From Streptomyces glaucescens (GTDB lineage Bacteria; Actinomycetota; Actinomycetes; Streptomycetales; Streptomycetaceae): a stretch of DNA of 64,000 nucleotides. Numbering within the stretch: the first letter of the stretch is position 1; each line of letters opens with the position of its first letter. The notes under the pieces are model-generated. The model ran no database searches. It saw only the letters and a list, made by a program, of their open reading frames with translations, and was not told where the DNA came from. Shown in pieces: positions 1 to 7,820 of this stretch. The stretch spans positions 5,932,501-5,996,500 of the forward strand of contig NZ_CP009438.1 of assembly GCF_000761215.1 (NCBI RefSeq). Direction: 5' to 3'. Position numbers and translations under genes: made by a program.

Positions 1-304
1 GGTAGTCGTCGCCGCCGCGGGTCAGCCCGGCCACCCGGTCGGCGACGCCGTCGCGCGCGGTGAGGAACACCACCGGCACCATGGTGCCCGAGCCGCGCAG
101 CCGGTCCAGGACGCCGAAACCGTCCAGGTCGGGCAGCATCAGATCGAGCACCACGATGTCCGGGCGGAACTCCGCCGCCCGGCGCAGCGCCTGCTCACCG
201 GTGTTCGCGGTGACCGCCTCCCAGCCCTCGTAGCGGGCGACCGTGGCGACGAGGTCGGCGATGGGCGGATCGTCGTCCACGACGAGGAGGCGCACTTTTT
301 CCAC
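1..304 (-). CDS. Response regulator, OmpR-type receiver domain (partial)
   Basis: Only the first 101 codons are in the window; the DNA-binding domain lies beyond position 1. The visible part is a CheY-like receiver. It begins VEKVRLLVVDDD, with the acidic pair for Mg2+ binding, followed by the phospho-acceptor Asp in DIVVLDLMLPDLDG and the conserved Thr in VVFLTARD. I chose the GTG at 304 because it gives the usual short N-terminus before the first beta strand. The gene is divergent from the ferric-reductase operon starting at 480, so it may control that operon, but that is inference. The assignment to the OmpR rather than NarL class rests on receiver wording only. Confidence 0.85.
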   Translation of the reverse strand, partial: MEKVRLLVVDDDPPIADLVATVARYEGWEAVTANTGEQALRRAAEFRPDIVVLDLMLPDLDGFGVLDRLRGSGTMVPVVFLTARDGVADRVAGLTRGGDDY

Positions 305-479
305 CCGTTCATACTGCGCGACGCACCCGGACGGACCAGCCCCGGGCTGCGCCCGGACCCCGATCGATATCCACTTGAAAGTTGTACGACAGGAAATCGA
401 CAGGTACGGGCGGCCAAGCTCGGTGTCTCAGCCCCGATCCGCCGGGTGCCCGCCGGCCCCGACCAAGGAGTTGCCGTCC
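305..479. promoter_or_regulatory. Divergent intergenic region, response regulator / ferric reductase
   Basis: This 175-base gap must hold promoters for both flanking genes. A good ribosome binding site, AAGGAG, lies at 465-470, nine bases before the GTG at 480. I see no clear inverted repeat. Confidence 0.4.
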
Positions 480-1817
480 GTGACGACCGTCCACACGCCT
501 CCGCGGCCCCCCACGGCGATACGTCCCGAGGTGGTGGCGCGCACCGGGCTGTACGCCCTGCTCGCCGCCAACGCGGCCGTGGTGGCCGTCCTCTTCGCCC
601 AGGCCGGATTCGCCTCCAACGCCCTGATCGTGCTCGGCCGGCTGGCCGGCCTCTACGGCGCCCTGCTGATGGCCTTCCAGCTGCTCCTGGTGGCCCGGCT
701 GCCGTGGCTCGACCGCCGGATCGGCATGGACCGGCTCACCCTGTGGCACCGCTGGACCGGCTTCACGCTGCTGTGGACGCTGCTCGCCCACGCCGTGTTC
801 ATCACCCTCGGCTACGCGGACTCCTCCGGCCTGGACCCGGTCGACCAGCTGGTCGACCTCGCCGAGACCGTCGAAGGCGTGCTCCGCGCGGTCGTCGCCC
901 TCGCCCTGATCCTCGTCGTCGGCACCGTCTCGGCCCGCTTCGCCCGCCGCCGGCTGGCCTACGAGACCTGGCACTTCGTCCACCTCTACACCTACCTCGC
1001 GGTCGTCCTCGCCTTCACCCACCAGGTCGCCGTCGGCACCACCTTCGTCGCCTCGCCCGCCGCCACCGCCTACTGGTGGACCCTGTGGAGCGTCGCCCTC
1101 GGCTCCGTGCTGCTCGGCCGGCTGGTGCTGCCCCTGTGGCGCAACCTGCGCCACCGGCTGCGGGTCTCGGCCGTCGTCCCCGAGAACGACGACGTCGTCT
1201 CCGTCCACATCACCGGCCGTGACCTGCACCGGCTGCCCGCCCGGGCCGGCCAGTTCTTCCTCTGGCGGTTCCTCACCCGCGACCGCTGGTGGCAGGCCAA
1301 CCCGTTCTCCCTGTCGGCGGCCCCCGACGGCCGCACCCTCCGGCTCACCGTGAAGGCGGCCGGCGACGGCAGCGCCGCCCTGCGCCACCTCCGGCCCGGC
1401 ACCCGGGTCTTCGCCGAGGGCCCCTACGGGGCGTTCACCACGCTGCGCCGCACCCGTCCCGACACCGTCCTCGTGGCGGGCGGCGTGGGCGTGACCCCCA
1501 TCCGGGCGCTGCTCGAGGAACTGTCCGGCCACGCCGTCGTCATCCACCGGGTCGCCACCGAACGGGACGCCGTGCTCCACGACGAGCTGCGGGAACTGGC
1601 CCAGGCCAAGGGCGCCGAGCTGTACCTGGTCACCGGCCCCGCCACCCCGGACAGGCTGGCCCCCGCCGAACTGGCCCGGCTCGTGCCCGACATCGCGGAC
1701 CGTGACGTCTACCTCTGCGGGCCGCCCGGCATGACGGCCGCCGTCCGGCGCAGCCTGCGCGAGCTGGGCGTACCGAAGCCGCAGATCCACTTCGAGCGCT
1801 TCAGCCTGGCCGGCTGA
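480..1817 (+). CDS. Ferric-reductase-like membrane protein with FAD/NAD(P)H oxidoreductase domain
   Basis: Protein of 445 residues. The N-terminal half has about six hydrophobic helices of the ferric-reductase-like transmembrane type, including histidines that could bind haem (LWHRWTGF, WHFVHLYTYL). The C-terminal half is a ferredoxin-NADP reductase module with an FAD motif NPFSLS near residue 275, a pyridine-nucleotide motif GGVGVTP near 334 and a terminal CGPPGM near 413. It should carry electrons from cytoplasmic NAD(P)H across the membrane. The next two genes encode an FMN-binding protein and an FMN transferase, so the electrons may pass to a covalently bound flavin outside. The GTG at 480 was chosen for its AAGGAG site; the frame is open further upstream but that part looks non-coding. 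Confidence 0.85.
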   Translation: MTTVHTPPRPPTAIRPEVVARTGLYALLAANAAVVAVLFAQAGFASNALIVLGRLAGLYGALLMAFQLLLVARLPWLDRRIGMDRLTLWHRWTGFTLLWTLLAHAVFITLGYADSSGLDPVDQLVDLAETVEGVLRAVVALALILVVGTVSARFARRRLAYETWHFVHLYTYLAVVLAFTHQVAVGTTFVASPAATAYWWTLWSVALGSVLLGRLVLPLWRNLRHRLRVSAVVPENDDVVSVHITGRDLHRLPARAGQFFLWRFLTRDRWWQANPFSLSAAPDGRTLRLTVKAAGDGSAALRHLRPGTRVFAEGPYGAFTTLRRTRPDTVLVAGGVGVTPIRALLEELSGHAVVIHRVATERDAVLHDELRELAQAKGAELYLVTGPATPDRLAPAELARLVPDIADRDVYLCGPPGMTAAVRRSLRELGVPKPQIHFERFSLAG

Positions 1818-1835
1818 GCGGCAGGGGGAGACACC

Positions 1836-2276
1836 GTGAAACGAGCACTGCCCGTCCTGGTCCTGACCGTCGCCGGACTGATCCCCGTCTGGCGGTACGC
1901 CCCGCCGCAGCAGGCCTCGTCGTCCCCGGACGGCGCCGTCGCCGCCCCGAGCCCCTCCACGCCGGCCCCGCCGTCCTCCTCTTCCTCTTCCTCCTCTTCT
2001 TCCTCCCCGGCCGCCGCAGCCGTGGTGGCGGGCCCCACCGTCGCCACCGAGAAGGGCGACGTGCAGGTGGAGGTGACGTTCGAGGGGGAGCGCATCGCGT
2101 CGGTGCGCATGCTGCGGCAGCCGAACCACCCGCAGACCACGAACGCCGTCCCGGTGCTGATCGAGGAGACCCTGGAGGCGCAGAGCGCGGACATCGACTC
2201 GGTGACGGGCGCGACCGTCACCAGCGAGGGCTACAAGGAGTCGCTCCAGGCCGCACTGGACGCGAGGGGAGCCTGA
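1836..2276 (+). CDS. FMN-binding domain protein, membrane anchored
   Basis: Protein of 146 residues. A single hydrophobic segment (residues 4-18) is followed by a low-complexity linker with eleven consecutive serines (47-57) and then an FMN-binding domain. The flavinylation motif TGAT lies at residues 124-127 (DSVTGATVTS); in this family the final Thr receives FMN through a phosphoester bond. The GTG start at 1836 has a GGGGGAG site. It sits 18 bases after the reductase gene and one base before apbE, so the three genes form one operon. Likely role: an exported one-flavin electron carrier fed by the upstream reductase. The physiological acceptor is unknown. Confidence 0.85.
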   Translation: MKRALPVLVLTVAGLIPVWRYAPPQQASSSPDGAVAAPSPSTPAPPSSSSSSSSSSSPAAAAVVAGPTVATEKGDVQVEVTFEGERIASVRMLRQPNHPQTTNAVPVLIEETLEAQSADIDSVTGATVTSEGYKESLQAALDARGA

Positions 2277-2277
2277 G

Positions 2278-3012
2278 GTGCGGCGCGTCGAGCACGTCAT
2301 GGGTCTCCCCGTCTCACTGCGGATCGACGACGCCGAGATCCCGCGGGGGCTGCCCGACCGCGTCTACGCCTGGCTGCGCGAGGCCGACGAACGGTTCAGC
2401 CCGTTCCGGCCGGACAGTGAGGTCTCCCGGCTGGACCGGGGCGAGATCGCGCCCGGGGAGGTGAGCACCGGGCTCGCGGAGGTGCTGGCCATCGGCGAGC
2501 GGTACCGGGCCGCCACCGGCGGCGCCTTCGACCTCCGGGTGCCCGGCCGGGGCCTCGACCCGTGCGCGGTGGTCAAGGGCTGGTCGGTGCAGCGGGCGGC
2601 GGATCTGCTCACCGGTGCCGGGGTACGGCGGTTCTGCCTCAACGCCGGGGGAGACGTGGTCGTCGAGGGCGGGCCCTGGCGGATCGGCGTACGCCACCCC
2701 GAACAGGCCGGCGGGGTGTGCGCGGTGCTGGAACTCACCGCGGGCGCGGTCGCCACCTCCGGCCGCTACGAGCGCGGGGACCACATCCTCGACGCCCGCA
2801 CCGGCCGTCCCGCGGCCGGCCTCCTCGGCGTCACCGTCGTCGCCCCCACCCTCACCGAGGCCGACACCGTCGCCACCGCCGCCTTCGCGCTGGGCCCCGA
2901 GGGCATCGCCTGGGCCGCGGGGCAGCCCGGCTGCGAGGTGTACGCCATCGATGCGGAACGCAGGGTGCGGCGCACCGCGGGGCTGCCGCTGGCGGGACCG
3001 GCGGCGGCCTGA
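2278..3012 (+). CDS. apbE: FAD:protein FMN transferase (ApbE family)
   Basis: Protein of 244 residues, shorter than many ApbE proteins (about 300-350) and without an obvious signal peptide or lipobox. Family motifs are present: VVKGW at 98-102, LNAGGD at 121-126, the SGRYERGDHILDARTG segment near 161-176, and TEADTVATAAF from 193. It should attach FMN from FAD to the TGAT threonine of the protein encoded immediately upstream, from which it is separated by one base. The missing export signal is odd because the substrate domain appears to lie outside the membrane; either flavinylation happens before export or the start is further upstream. Confidence 0.88.
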   Translation: MRRVEHVMGLPVSLRIDDAEIPRGLPDRVYAWLREADERFSPFRPDSEVSRLDRGEIAPGEVSTGLAEVLAIGERYRAATGGAFDLRVPGRGLDPCAVVKGWSVQRAADLLTGAGVRRFCLNAGGDVVVEGGPWRIGVRHPEQAGGVCAVLELTAGAVATSGRYERGDHILDARTGRPAAGLLGVTVVAPTLTEADTVATAAFALGPEGIAWAAGQPGCEVYAIDAERRVRRTAGLPLAGPAAA

Positions 3013-3019
3013 GCGCCGT

Positions 3020-3100
3020 GCACGGGGCGGTGGCCGGGCACGGGGCCGGTGGCCGGGCACGGGGCGGCTGGGCGGTCGGTCGGGCACGGGGCGGGTGGCG
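3020..3100. repeat. GC-rich imperfect tandem repeat after apbE
   Basis: The gap after apbE repeats the nonamer GCACGGGGC four times, at 3020, 3038, 3057 and 3084, within longer GGTGGCCGG-type units spaced 18-27 bases. It is non-coding as far as I can see. Confidence 0.55.
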
Positions 3101-3192
3101 TGTTCGGGGCAGGTGCCGGGGGGAAAGCCGCTCGGCGGGTCCGGGGCGAAAACCGCTCGATGTCCGGGCGGGTGCCGTGATCGACTGCGCGC

Positions 3193-3570
3193 ATGAGTCT
3201 GACGGCCGAGGTCTTCCTGCTCCGGGAGGACGGCGACATCGACATCCTCGACACCCCGGCGGACTCCTGCGACCTCGCGGGACCGGAGAGCTGGCGGACC
3301 AGGGTCTGGGGATCGCGGACGATCCGCGGCCTCGGCGCCCGCTTCTTCCCCGCGCTCGTGCGGGGCGAGCGCGTCGCCCCCGACGAGATCCCGGCCTTCC
3401 TGCACGAATGCGCCCTGGTACGCGCCGGGCTGCGGGAGCTGGCCGAGCGGACCTGCCCGGCGGACCGCACCGTCGAACAGCACGCCGAGCACATCGGCAG
3501 CCGCCTGGCCTGCGTCGAGGCAACTGCCCAGCGCGCGGCGGGAATCGGCGGCGGTCTGCTGATCTGGTAG
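3193..3570 (+). CDS. Conserved hypothetical protein, 125 aa
   Basis: I do not recognise a named domain. The protein is 125 residues, acidic, apparently soluble, with no signal peptide or membrane segment. It starts MSLTAEVFLLREDGD and ends with a glycine-rich GIGGGLLIW. The C-terminal half (DRTVEQHAEHIGSRLA) looks helical. Codon bias at third positions is normal for the region, which supports a real gene. It stands alone between the apbE operon and the betaine transporter. Function cannot be inferred. Confidence 0.6.
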   Translation: MSLTAEVFLLREDGDIDILDTPADSCDLAGPESWRTRVWGSRTIRGLGARFFPALVRGERVAPDEIPAFLHECALVRAGLRELAERTCPADRTVEQHAEHIGSRLACVEATAQRAAGIGGGLLIW

Positions 3571-3577
3571 CCGTACA

Positions 3578-3593
3578 ACCGGTCTAGACTCTC
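3578..3593. promoter_or_regulatory. GGTCTAGAC palindromic element before the betaine transporter
   Basis: The stretch contains a perfect core palindrome GTCTAGAC (3582-3589). TAGACT at 3585-3590 could also act as a -10 box. It matches about 12 of the 16 positions I remember for the DasR (dre) consensus, with the left arm and core good and the right arm poor. Offered as a candidate only. Confidence 0.3.
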
Positions 3594-3659
3594 CCCGCAA
3601 CGGCCCGCCGCCCGGCGAGAGCGGACAGCAGCTGCCAAACCCGAAGGGTGTTCGGCGTT

Positions 3660-4808
3660 TTGATACGGATAGATTCAGTCACCAAGCGATACCCGGACGG
3701 CACGGTGGCGGTCGACCGGCTGTCTTTGGAGATACCGGACCGGTCGATCACGGTCCTGGTCGGACCGTCGGGCTGCGGCAAGACGACGACCCTGCGCATG
3801 ATCAACCGGATGGTCGAACCGAGCGCGGGGACCATCCTCCTCGACGGGGCCGACATCCGGCAGCGGCCCGTCAACGACCTGCGCCGCTCCATGGGTTACG
3901 TGATCCAGCACGCCGGGCTCTTCCAGCACCGCACGATCGTCGACAACATCGCCACCGTCCCCCGCCTGCTCGGCCGGAGCAAGTCCGAGGCCCGCGCCCG
4001 CGCCCGGGAGCTGATGGAGCGGGTCGGCCTCGACGCCTCCCTCGCCCGCCGCTACCCCTACCAGCTCTCCGGCGGCCAGCAGCAACGCGTCGGCGTGGCC
4101 CGGGCGCTGGCCGCCGACCCGCCCGTGCTGCTCATGGACGAGCCGTTCTCCGCCGTCGACCCGGTCGTCCGCAAGGGCCTCCAGGACGAACTCCTGCGCC
4201 TCCAGGACGAGCTGGGCAAGACGATCGTCTTCGTCACCCACGACATCGACGAGGCCGTCAAGCTCGGCACGATGGTCGCCGTCCTGCGCACCGGCGGCCG
4301 GCTCGCCCAGTTCGCGCCGCCCGCCGAGCTGCTGTCGAACCCCGCGGATCCGTTCGTCGAGGACTTCCTCGGCGCCGACCGGGGCATCCGCAGGCTCTCC
4401 TTCTTCTCCTCCGCCGGTCTCGAACTGCTGACCACGCCGGTCGTCGCCATCGACGCCACCGCCGAGCAGATCGCCGCCCGCAGCACCTCCGGCACCCCGT
4501 ACCTGCTGGTCACCGGGGTCGACGGCAAGCCCCTCGGCTGGGCGGAGCCGCACGACCTGACCGCCGGCCAGGTGCGGCCGGAGCGACTGCTGCCGTGCGG
4601 GCGGCCCTTCGCGGCCGGCACGGACTCGCTGCGCGCCGCGCTGGACTGCGCGGTGCTGTCGCCCACGGGCTGGGCCGTCGCCGTGGACGGCGAGGGCCGG
4701 GCGGCCGGGGTGGTCTCCCAGCAGTCCATCGCCGAGGCCATCCGCGGCGCCCACGCGAGGGACACGAAGCCCGTGCGCGCCGAAGCCGCCCAGCGGGCCG
4801 CGCGATGA
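3660..4808 (+). CDS. Quaternary-amine (glycine betaine/choline type) ABC transporter ATPase
   Basis: Protein of 382 residues from the TTG at 3660 (MIRIDSVTKRYPDG). A GTG at 3648 is in frame, but the only GAAGGG-like ribosome site (3643-3648) suits the TTG. The Walker A motif GPSGCGKT is at 35-42, followed by signature LSGGQQQRVG, Walker B LLMDEPFSAVDP and the H-loop THD. The C-terminal third resembles the paired CBS domains of OpuCA-type ATPases, which sense ionic strength or nucleotides. With the two permeases that follow by 4-base overlaps it should energise uptake of an osmoprotectant. The probable binding protein is encoded 4.5 kb away at 10656. Confidence 0.85.
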   Translation: MIRIDSVTKRYPDGTVAVDRLSLEIPDRSITVLVGPSGCGKTTTLRMINRMVEPSAGTILLDGADIRQRPVNDLRRSMGYVIQHAGLFQHRTIVDNIATVPRLLGRSKSEARARARELMERVGLDASLARRYPYQLSGGQQQRVGVARALAADPPVLLMDEPFSAVDPVVRKGLQDELLRLQDELGKTIVFVTHDIDEAVKLGTMVAVLRTGGRLAQFAPPAELLSNPADPFVEDFLGADRGIRRLSFFSSAGLELLTTPVVAIDATAEQIAARSTSGTPYLLVTGVDGKPLGWAEPHDLTAGQVRPERLLPCGRPFAAGTDSLRAALDCAVLSPTGWAVAVDGEGRAAGVVSQQSIAEAIRGAHARDTKPVRAEAAQRAAR

Positions 4809-5455
4809 GCGAGCTCTTCGACCTGCCCAGCGACCTCCAGAACAGCTATCTCGGCCTGGTCGCCCTGCACCTGCGCATCGCCCTGCTGCCCGTGCTCGCC
4901 GGGCTGCTCGTGGCGCTGCCCGTCGCCCAGCTGTGCGTGCGGCTGCGCTGGCTGTACCCGCCCGTGCTGTGGGTGACCACCGTGCTGTACGCCGTCCCGT
5001 CGCTGGCCTTCTTCGTCGTCCTCATCGACTACACCGGCCTGAGCGAGCTGACGGTGATGATCCCGCTGGCCGTCTACAGCCTCGTGGTGTTCGTCCCCGC
5101 ACTCGTCGACGGGGTCCGCTCGGTGCCCCGCGAGACCCTCGACGCCGCCACCGCCATGGGCTTCGGACCCGTACGGCGCTACCTCCAGGTGCAGTTGCCG
5201 ATCGCGGCGCCCGCGGTCATCGCCGGCCTGCGGGTGGCGTCGGTGTCGAGCATCTCCCTGGTCAGCGTGGGGATGCTGATCGGCAACCAGGGCGCGCTGG
5301 GCAATCTGCTCAACAGCGGCATGATCTACCACCAGCCGCGCCTGATCTGGCTCTCCGTCGTGGGCACGGCCGTCCTCGCCATCCTGGTGGACGCCGCGCT
5401 GATCCTGCTGCGGGCGCTGGTGACGCCCTGGATGCCGAAGGGTGCCGCCCGGTGA
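4805..5455 (+). CDS. Osmoprotectant ABC transporter permease 1
   Basis: Protein of 216 residues with about five membrane helices and the OpuCB/ProW-type inner-membrane domain. The EAA-like coupling loop is at ETLDAATAMGFGPVRRYLQVQLPIA. The ATG at 4805 overlaps the stop of the ATPase gene (ATGA), indicating translational coupling. It forms half of the transmembrane pore, the other half being the next gene. The motif LLNSGMIYHQPRLIW near the end is typical of the quaternary-amine uptake family. Confidence 0.85.
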   Translation: MSELFDLPSDLQNSYLGLVALHLRIALLPVLAGLLVALPVAQLCVRLRWLYPPVLWVTTVLYAVPSLAFFVVLIDYTGLSELTVMIPLAVYSLVVFVPALVDGVRSVPRETLDAATAMGFGPVRRYLQVQLPIAAPAVIAGLRVASVSSISLVSVGMLIGNQGALGNLLNSGMIYHQPRLIWLSVVGTAVLAILVDAALILLRALVTPWMPKGAAR

Positions 5456-6120
5456 ACGTACTGCACTTCGTCGAGGCGTTCTTCAGCGACAGCGCCCACT
5501 GGCACGGTTACGACGGCATCCCCACCCGGCTCCTGGAACACGTCCAGTACACACTGATGGCGCTCGGCATCGCCGCCGCCGTGGGACTGCCGGTCGGCCT
5601 GCTCACCGGCCACACCGGACGCGGCGGCAACACCCTCGCGCTGATCGCCACCGCCGCCCGCGCCCTGCCCAGCTTCGGCCTGATGGTGCTGATGTTCGTG
5701 ATCCTCGGGCTCGGACTCGCGCCCGTGATGATCCCGCTCGTGGTGCTCGCCGTGCCGCCCGTCCTGGTCACCACCTACGAGGCGATGCGCTCCGTCGACC
5801 CGGCGCCGGTGGACGCCGCCCGGGGCATGGGCATGAGCGAGGCGGGGGTGCTGCTGCGGGTCGAACTCCCGGTCGCGCTGCCGCTGATCCTCAGCGGACT
5901 GCGCTCGGCGGCCATCCAGATCGTCTCGACGGCGACCATCGCCGCGTACGTCAGCTTCGGCGGCCTCGGCCGGTACATCGTCGACGGCCTCTACCAGCGT
6001 GACTACGAGAAGGTCGTGGGCGGTGCCACACTGGTCGCCGCGCTGGCCCTGGCCACCCTGGGAGTGTTCTGGGCGGCGGGCCGCCTGGCGGTCTCGCGGG
6101 GCGTTCGCCGCAGCGGCTGA
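5452..6120 (+). CDS. Osmoprotectant ABC transporter permease 2
   Basis: Protein of 222 residues from a GTG at 5452 that overlaps the previous stop. It has about five to six hydrophobic helices and a coupling loop DAARGMGMSEAGVLLRVELPVALPLI, followed by the family motif SFGGLGRYIVDGL. It pairs with permease 1 to form the pore. No binding-protein gene follows, unlike the usual OpuC-type operon; a hairpin and the convergent conservon come next. Confidence 0.85.
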   Translation: MNVLHFVEAFFSDSAHWHGYDGIPTRLLEHVQYTLMALGIAAAVGLPVGLLTGHTGRGGNTLALIATAARALPSFGLMVLMFVILGLGLAPVMIPLVVLAVPPVLVTTYEAMRSVDPAPVDAARGMGMSEAGVLLRVELPVALPLILSGLRSAAIQIVSTATIAAYVSFGGLGRYIVDGLYQRDYEKVVGGATLVAALALATLGVFWAAGRLAVSRGVRRSG

Positions 6121-6152
6121 ACCCGGAGGCCGCGATGGGCGGGAGCCGGGAT

Positions 6153-6205
6153 GCCCGCGGACGTCCGGGACGCCCGGGCCCCGCGGGTCCCGGGCGTCCG
6201 CGGGC
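6153..6205. terminator. Bidirectional hairpin between convergent permease and cvnD genes
   Basis: Two nested, mutually exclusive stems are possible: an inner 11-bp perfect stem (6168-6178 with 6189-6199, loop 10) and an outer 11-bp pairing (6153-6163 with 6195-6205). There is no T-run, as is common for streptomycete terminators. Its placement between two converging operons supports the call. Confidence 0.6.
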
Positions 6206-6264
6206 CCTCAGACGTCACGGTCCCGCGCGCCGCGCGGTGCCGCAGGCCGCCGGGGCGCGGGCGG

Positions 6265-6879
6265 TCAGCCCTCGGCCCGTGCCAGCGCCAGCTCCAGCAC
6301 GACGAGCAGCGCGTCGCGCACCGAACCGCGCTCCCGGGCGTCGAACACGACGACCGGGACGTGGTCGGCCACGTCCAGCGCCCAGCGCACCTCGTCCAGC
6401 GGGTGCTCGACCCGTCCGTCGAAGGCGTTGACGGCGACCGCGAACGGGATCTCCCGGTGCTCGAAGTAGTCGACCGCCGCGTAGCAGTCGTCGAGGCGGC
6501 GGGTGTCGACGATGACGAGCGCGCCGACCGCGCCTTCGACGATGTCGTCCCACATGAAGCCGAACCGTTCCTGCCCGGGCGTGCCGAACAGGTACAGCTT
6601 CAGCGTCGGATCGATGGTGAGGCAGCCGAAGTCCATGGCCACCGTCGTGGTGGTCTTGCGCGGGGTGTGACTCAGGTCGTCCACCCCCGCAGCGACCTCG
6701 GTGATGGCCGCCTCGGTGGTCAGCGGCTCGATCTCGGAGATCGAGCCGACCGCGGTGGTCTTGCCCACCCCGAAACCGCCCGCGATCACCATCTTCACCG
6801 GCAGCGGCGGCCGTACGGCCGTCCGCGCCGCGGTCCGGGCGGCGGCGCCGTGGCGGGCGACGGGCTCAGTCGGTGTCAC
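6265..6879 (-). CDS. cvnD: Conservon GTP-binding protein (CvnD-type)
   Basis: Protein of 204 residues of the small Ras-like ATP/GTP-binding family found in conservons. The P-loop GGFGVGKTT lies near the N-terminus (VKMVIAGGFGVGKTTAVG), then LYLFGTPGQERF as the switch II / DxxGQ-type segment, and a base-recognition region AVNAFDG. The GTG start at 6879 was chosen because it overlaps the end of cvnC by 14 bases and removes an unlikely N-terminal extension. In conservons the GTPase is thought to receive signals from the CvnA kinase complex at the membrane. Last gene of the four-gene operon. Confidence 0.9.
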   Translation of the reverse strand: MTPTEPVARHGAAARTAARTAVRPPLPVKMVIAGGFGVGKTTAVGSISEIEPLTTEAAITEVAAGVDDLSHTPRKTTTTVAMDFGCLTIDPTLKLYLFGTPGQERFGFMWDDIVEGAVGALVIVDTRRLDDCYAAVDYFEHREIPFAVAVNAFDGRVEHPLDEVRWALDVADHVPVVVFDARERGSVRDALLVVLELALARAEG

Positions 6880-7306
6880 GGAGTACCCCTCGGGAGTCGG
6901 GGACGGCCCGCAGGCCGTCGATAACCCTGCGCAGGACGGACGCGTCATGGGTGGCGGCCGTGTCCGGCACGTGCACCGCCAGGTGCCCGGCGGCCCGCAG
7001 ATCCTCCGCGAGCACCCGGACGACGTTCAGATGCAGCCGCAGCCGGGCCGCGATCTCCGCGAGGGACTGCGGCACCGCGCACACGGCGACGATGTCGTGC
7101 CGCTCGAAGGAGAGCCGGCCGAGCGCGTCGAGGCCCTCCGCGGTGGCGATCACCTGGGTCTCCACCGGTATCGGCCGCTCGGCCGCGGTCTCGCCCGCGC
7201 CCGCCACCCGGCCCGCGGTGACCAGGAACGGGCGTACGGCGGGGACGGGGCCGGCCGGATCCGGTCCCTCCTCCGGAGCCGGGGGCGGCGGGAAGCCGTC
7301 CGCCAT
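6866..7306 (-). CDS. cvnC: Conservon DUF742 protein (CvnC-type)
   Basis: Protein of 146 residues. The N-terminus is proline-rich and is followed by a DUF742 domain with the family pattern VRPFLVTAGR and LSFERHDIVAVCAVPQSLAEIAARL, a winged-helix-like fold. It ends in the typical LRRVIDGLRAVPD segment. DUF742 proteins accompany roadblock proteins and small GTPases in conservons and probably act as adaptors. It overlaps cvnD by 14 bases and follows cvnB by 37. Confidence 0.9.
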   Translation of the reverse strand: MADGFPPPPAPEEGPDPAGPVPAVRPFLVTAGRVAGAGETAAERPIPVETQVIATAEGLDALGRLSFERHDIVAVCAVPQSLAEIAARLRLHLNVVRVLAEDLRAAGHLAVHVPDTAATHDASVLRRVIDGLRAVPDSRGVLRDTD

Positions 7307-7343
7307 GGGTGGTCTCTTCTCCTCTCGGCCGGGCGGTGCCCGG

Positions 7344-7820
7344 TCAGCCCGCCGGTGTCGCGCCGACGCTGTTCTTCAGCTCCAGCACGAGCTGCGGGCT
7401 CAGCGCGGCCCCGGCACGGTTGGCGAACAGCGTCATCTCGTACGCGATGTTGCCCAGCTTGGCCTCCTTGTCGGCGACCACGCCGAGCACGGCGCCGCTG
7501 CCGATCGCGGAGACCAGCACGTGGCCGCCCTCCAGGTCGATGATGACCTTGTTCAGCGCGCCCAGGCCGTAGTTGCCGGACGCGCCGGCGGCCAGGCTGG
7601 TCAAGCCGGACACGATCGCCGCCAGCCGCTCGGAGTGAGCGCGCTCCCGCAGCTGCGCCACCGCGATCAGCAGGCCGTCCGAGGACACCGCGATGGCGTC
7701 CACGACACCCGCGGTCTCGGTCGCGAAGCGGTTGAGCAGCCAGGTGAAGTCGGCTGCGGCGGCCCGCAGGTCGTCCGGTGCGGTGTCTCCGGCGGGAGTG
7801 CCGCCTGTCTGCGTGCTCAA
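7344..7820 (-). CDS. cvnB: Conservon roadblock/LC7 protein (CvnB-type)
   Basis: Protein of 158 residues with a roadblock/LC7 domain from about residue 20 to 130. Diagnostic segments are FTWLLNRFATETAGVVDAIAVSSDGLL and the central GGHVLVSAIGSGAVLGVVA strand. Roadblock proteins usually act as regulators or exchange/activation partners of small Ras-like GTPases, here the CvnD protein. The start overlaps the end of cvnA by four bases, so the genes are coupled. Confidence 0.9.
   Translation of the reverse strand: MSTQTGGTPAGDTAPDDLRAAAADFTWLLNRFATETAGVVDAIAVSSDGLLIAVAQLRERAHSERLAAIVSGLTSLAAGASGNYGLGALNKVIIDLEGGHVLVSAIGSGAVLGVVADKEAKLGNIAYEMTLFANRAGAALSPQLVLELKNSVGATPAG

Noticed and set aside
309..2300. 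A 663-codon open frame on the minus strand opposite the ferric-reductase operon
   Set aside because: Its product is Gly/Arg/Val-rich without any domain, and it mirrors three well-supported genes; such frames arise from GC-rich third codon positions.
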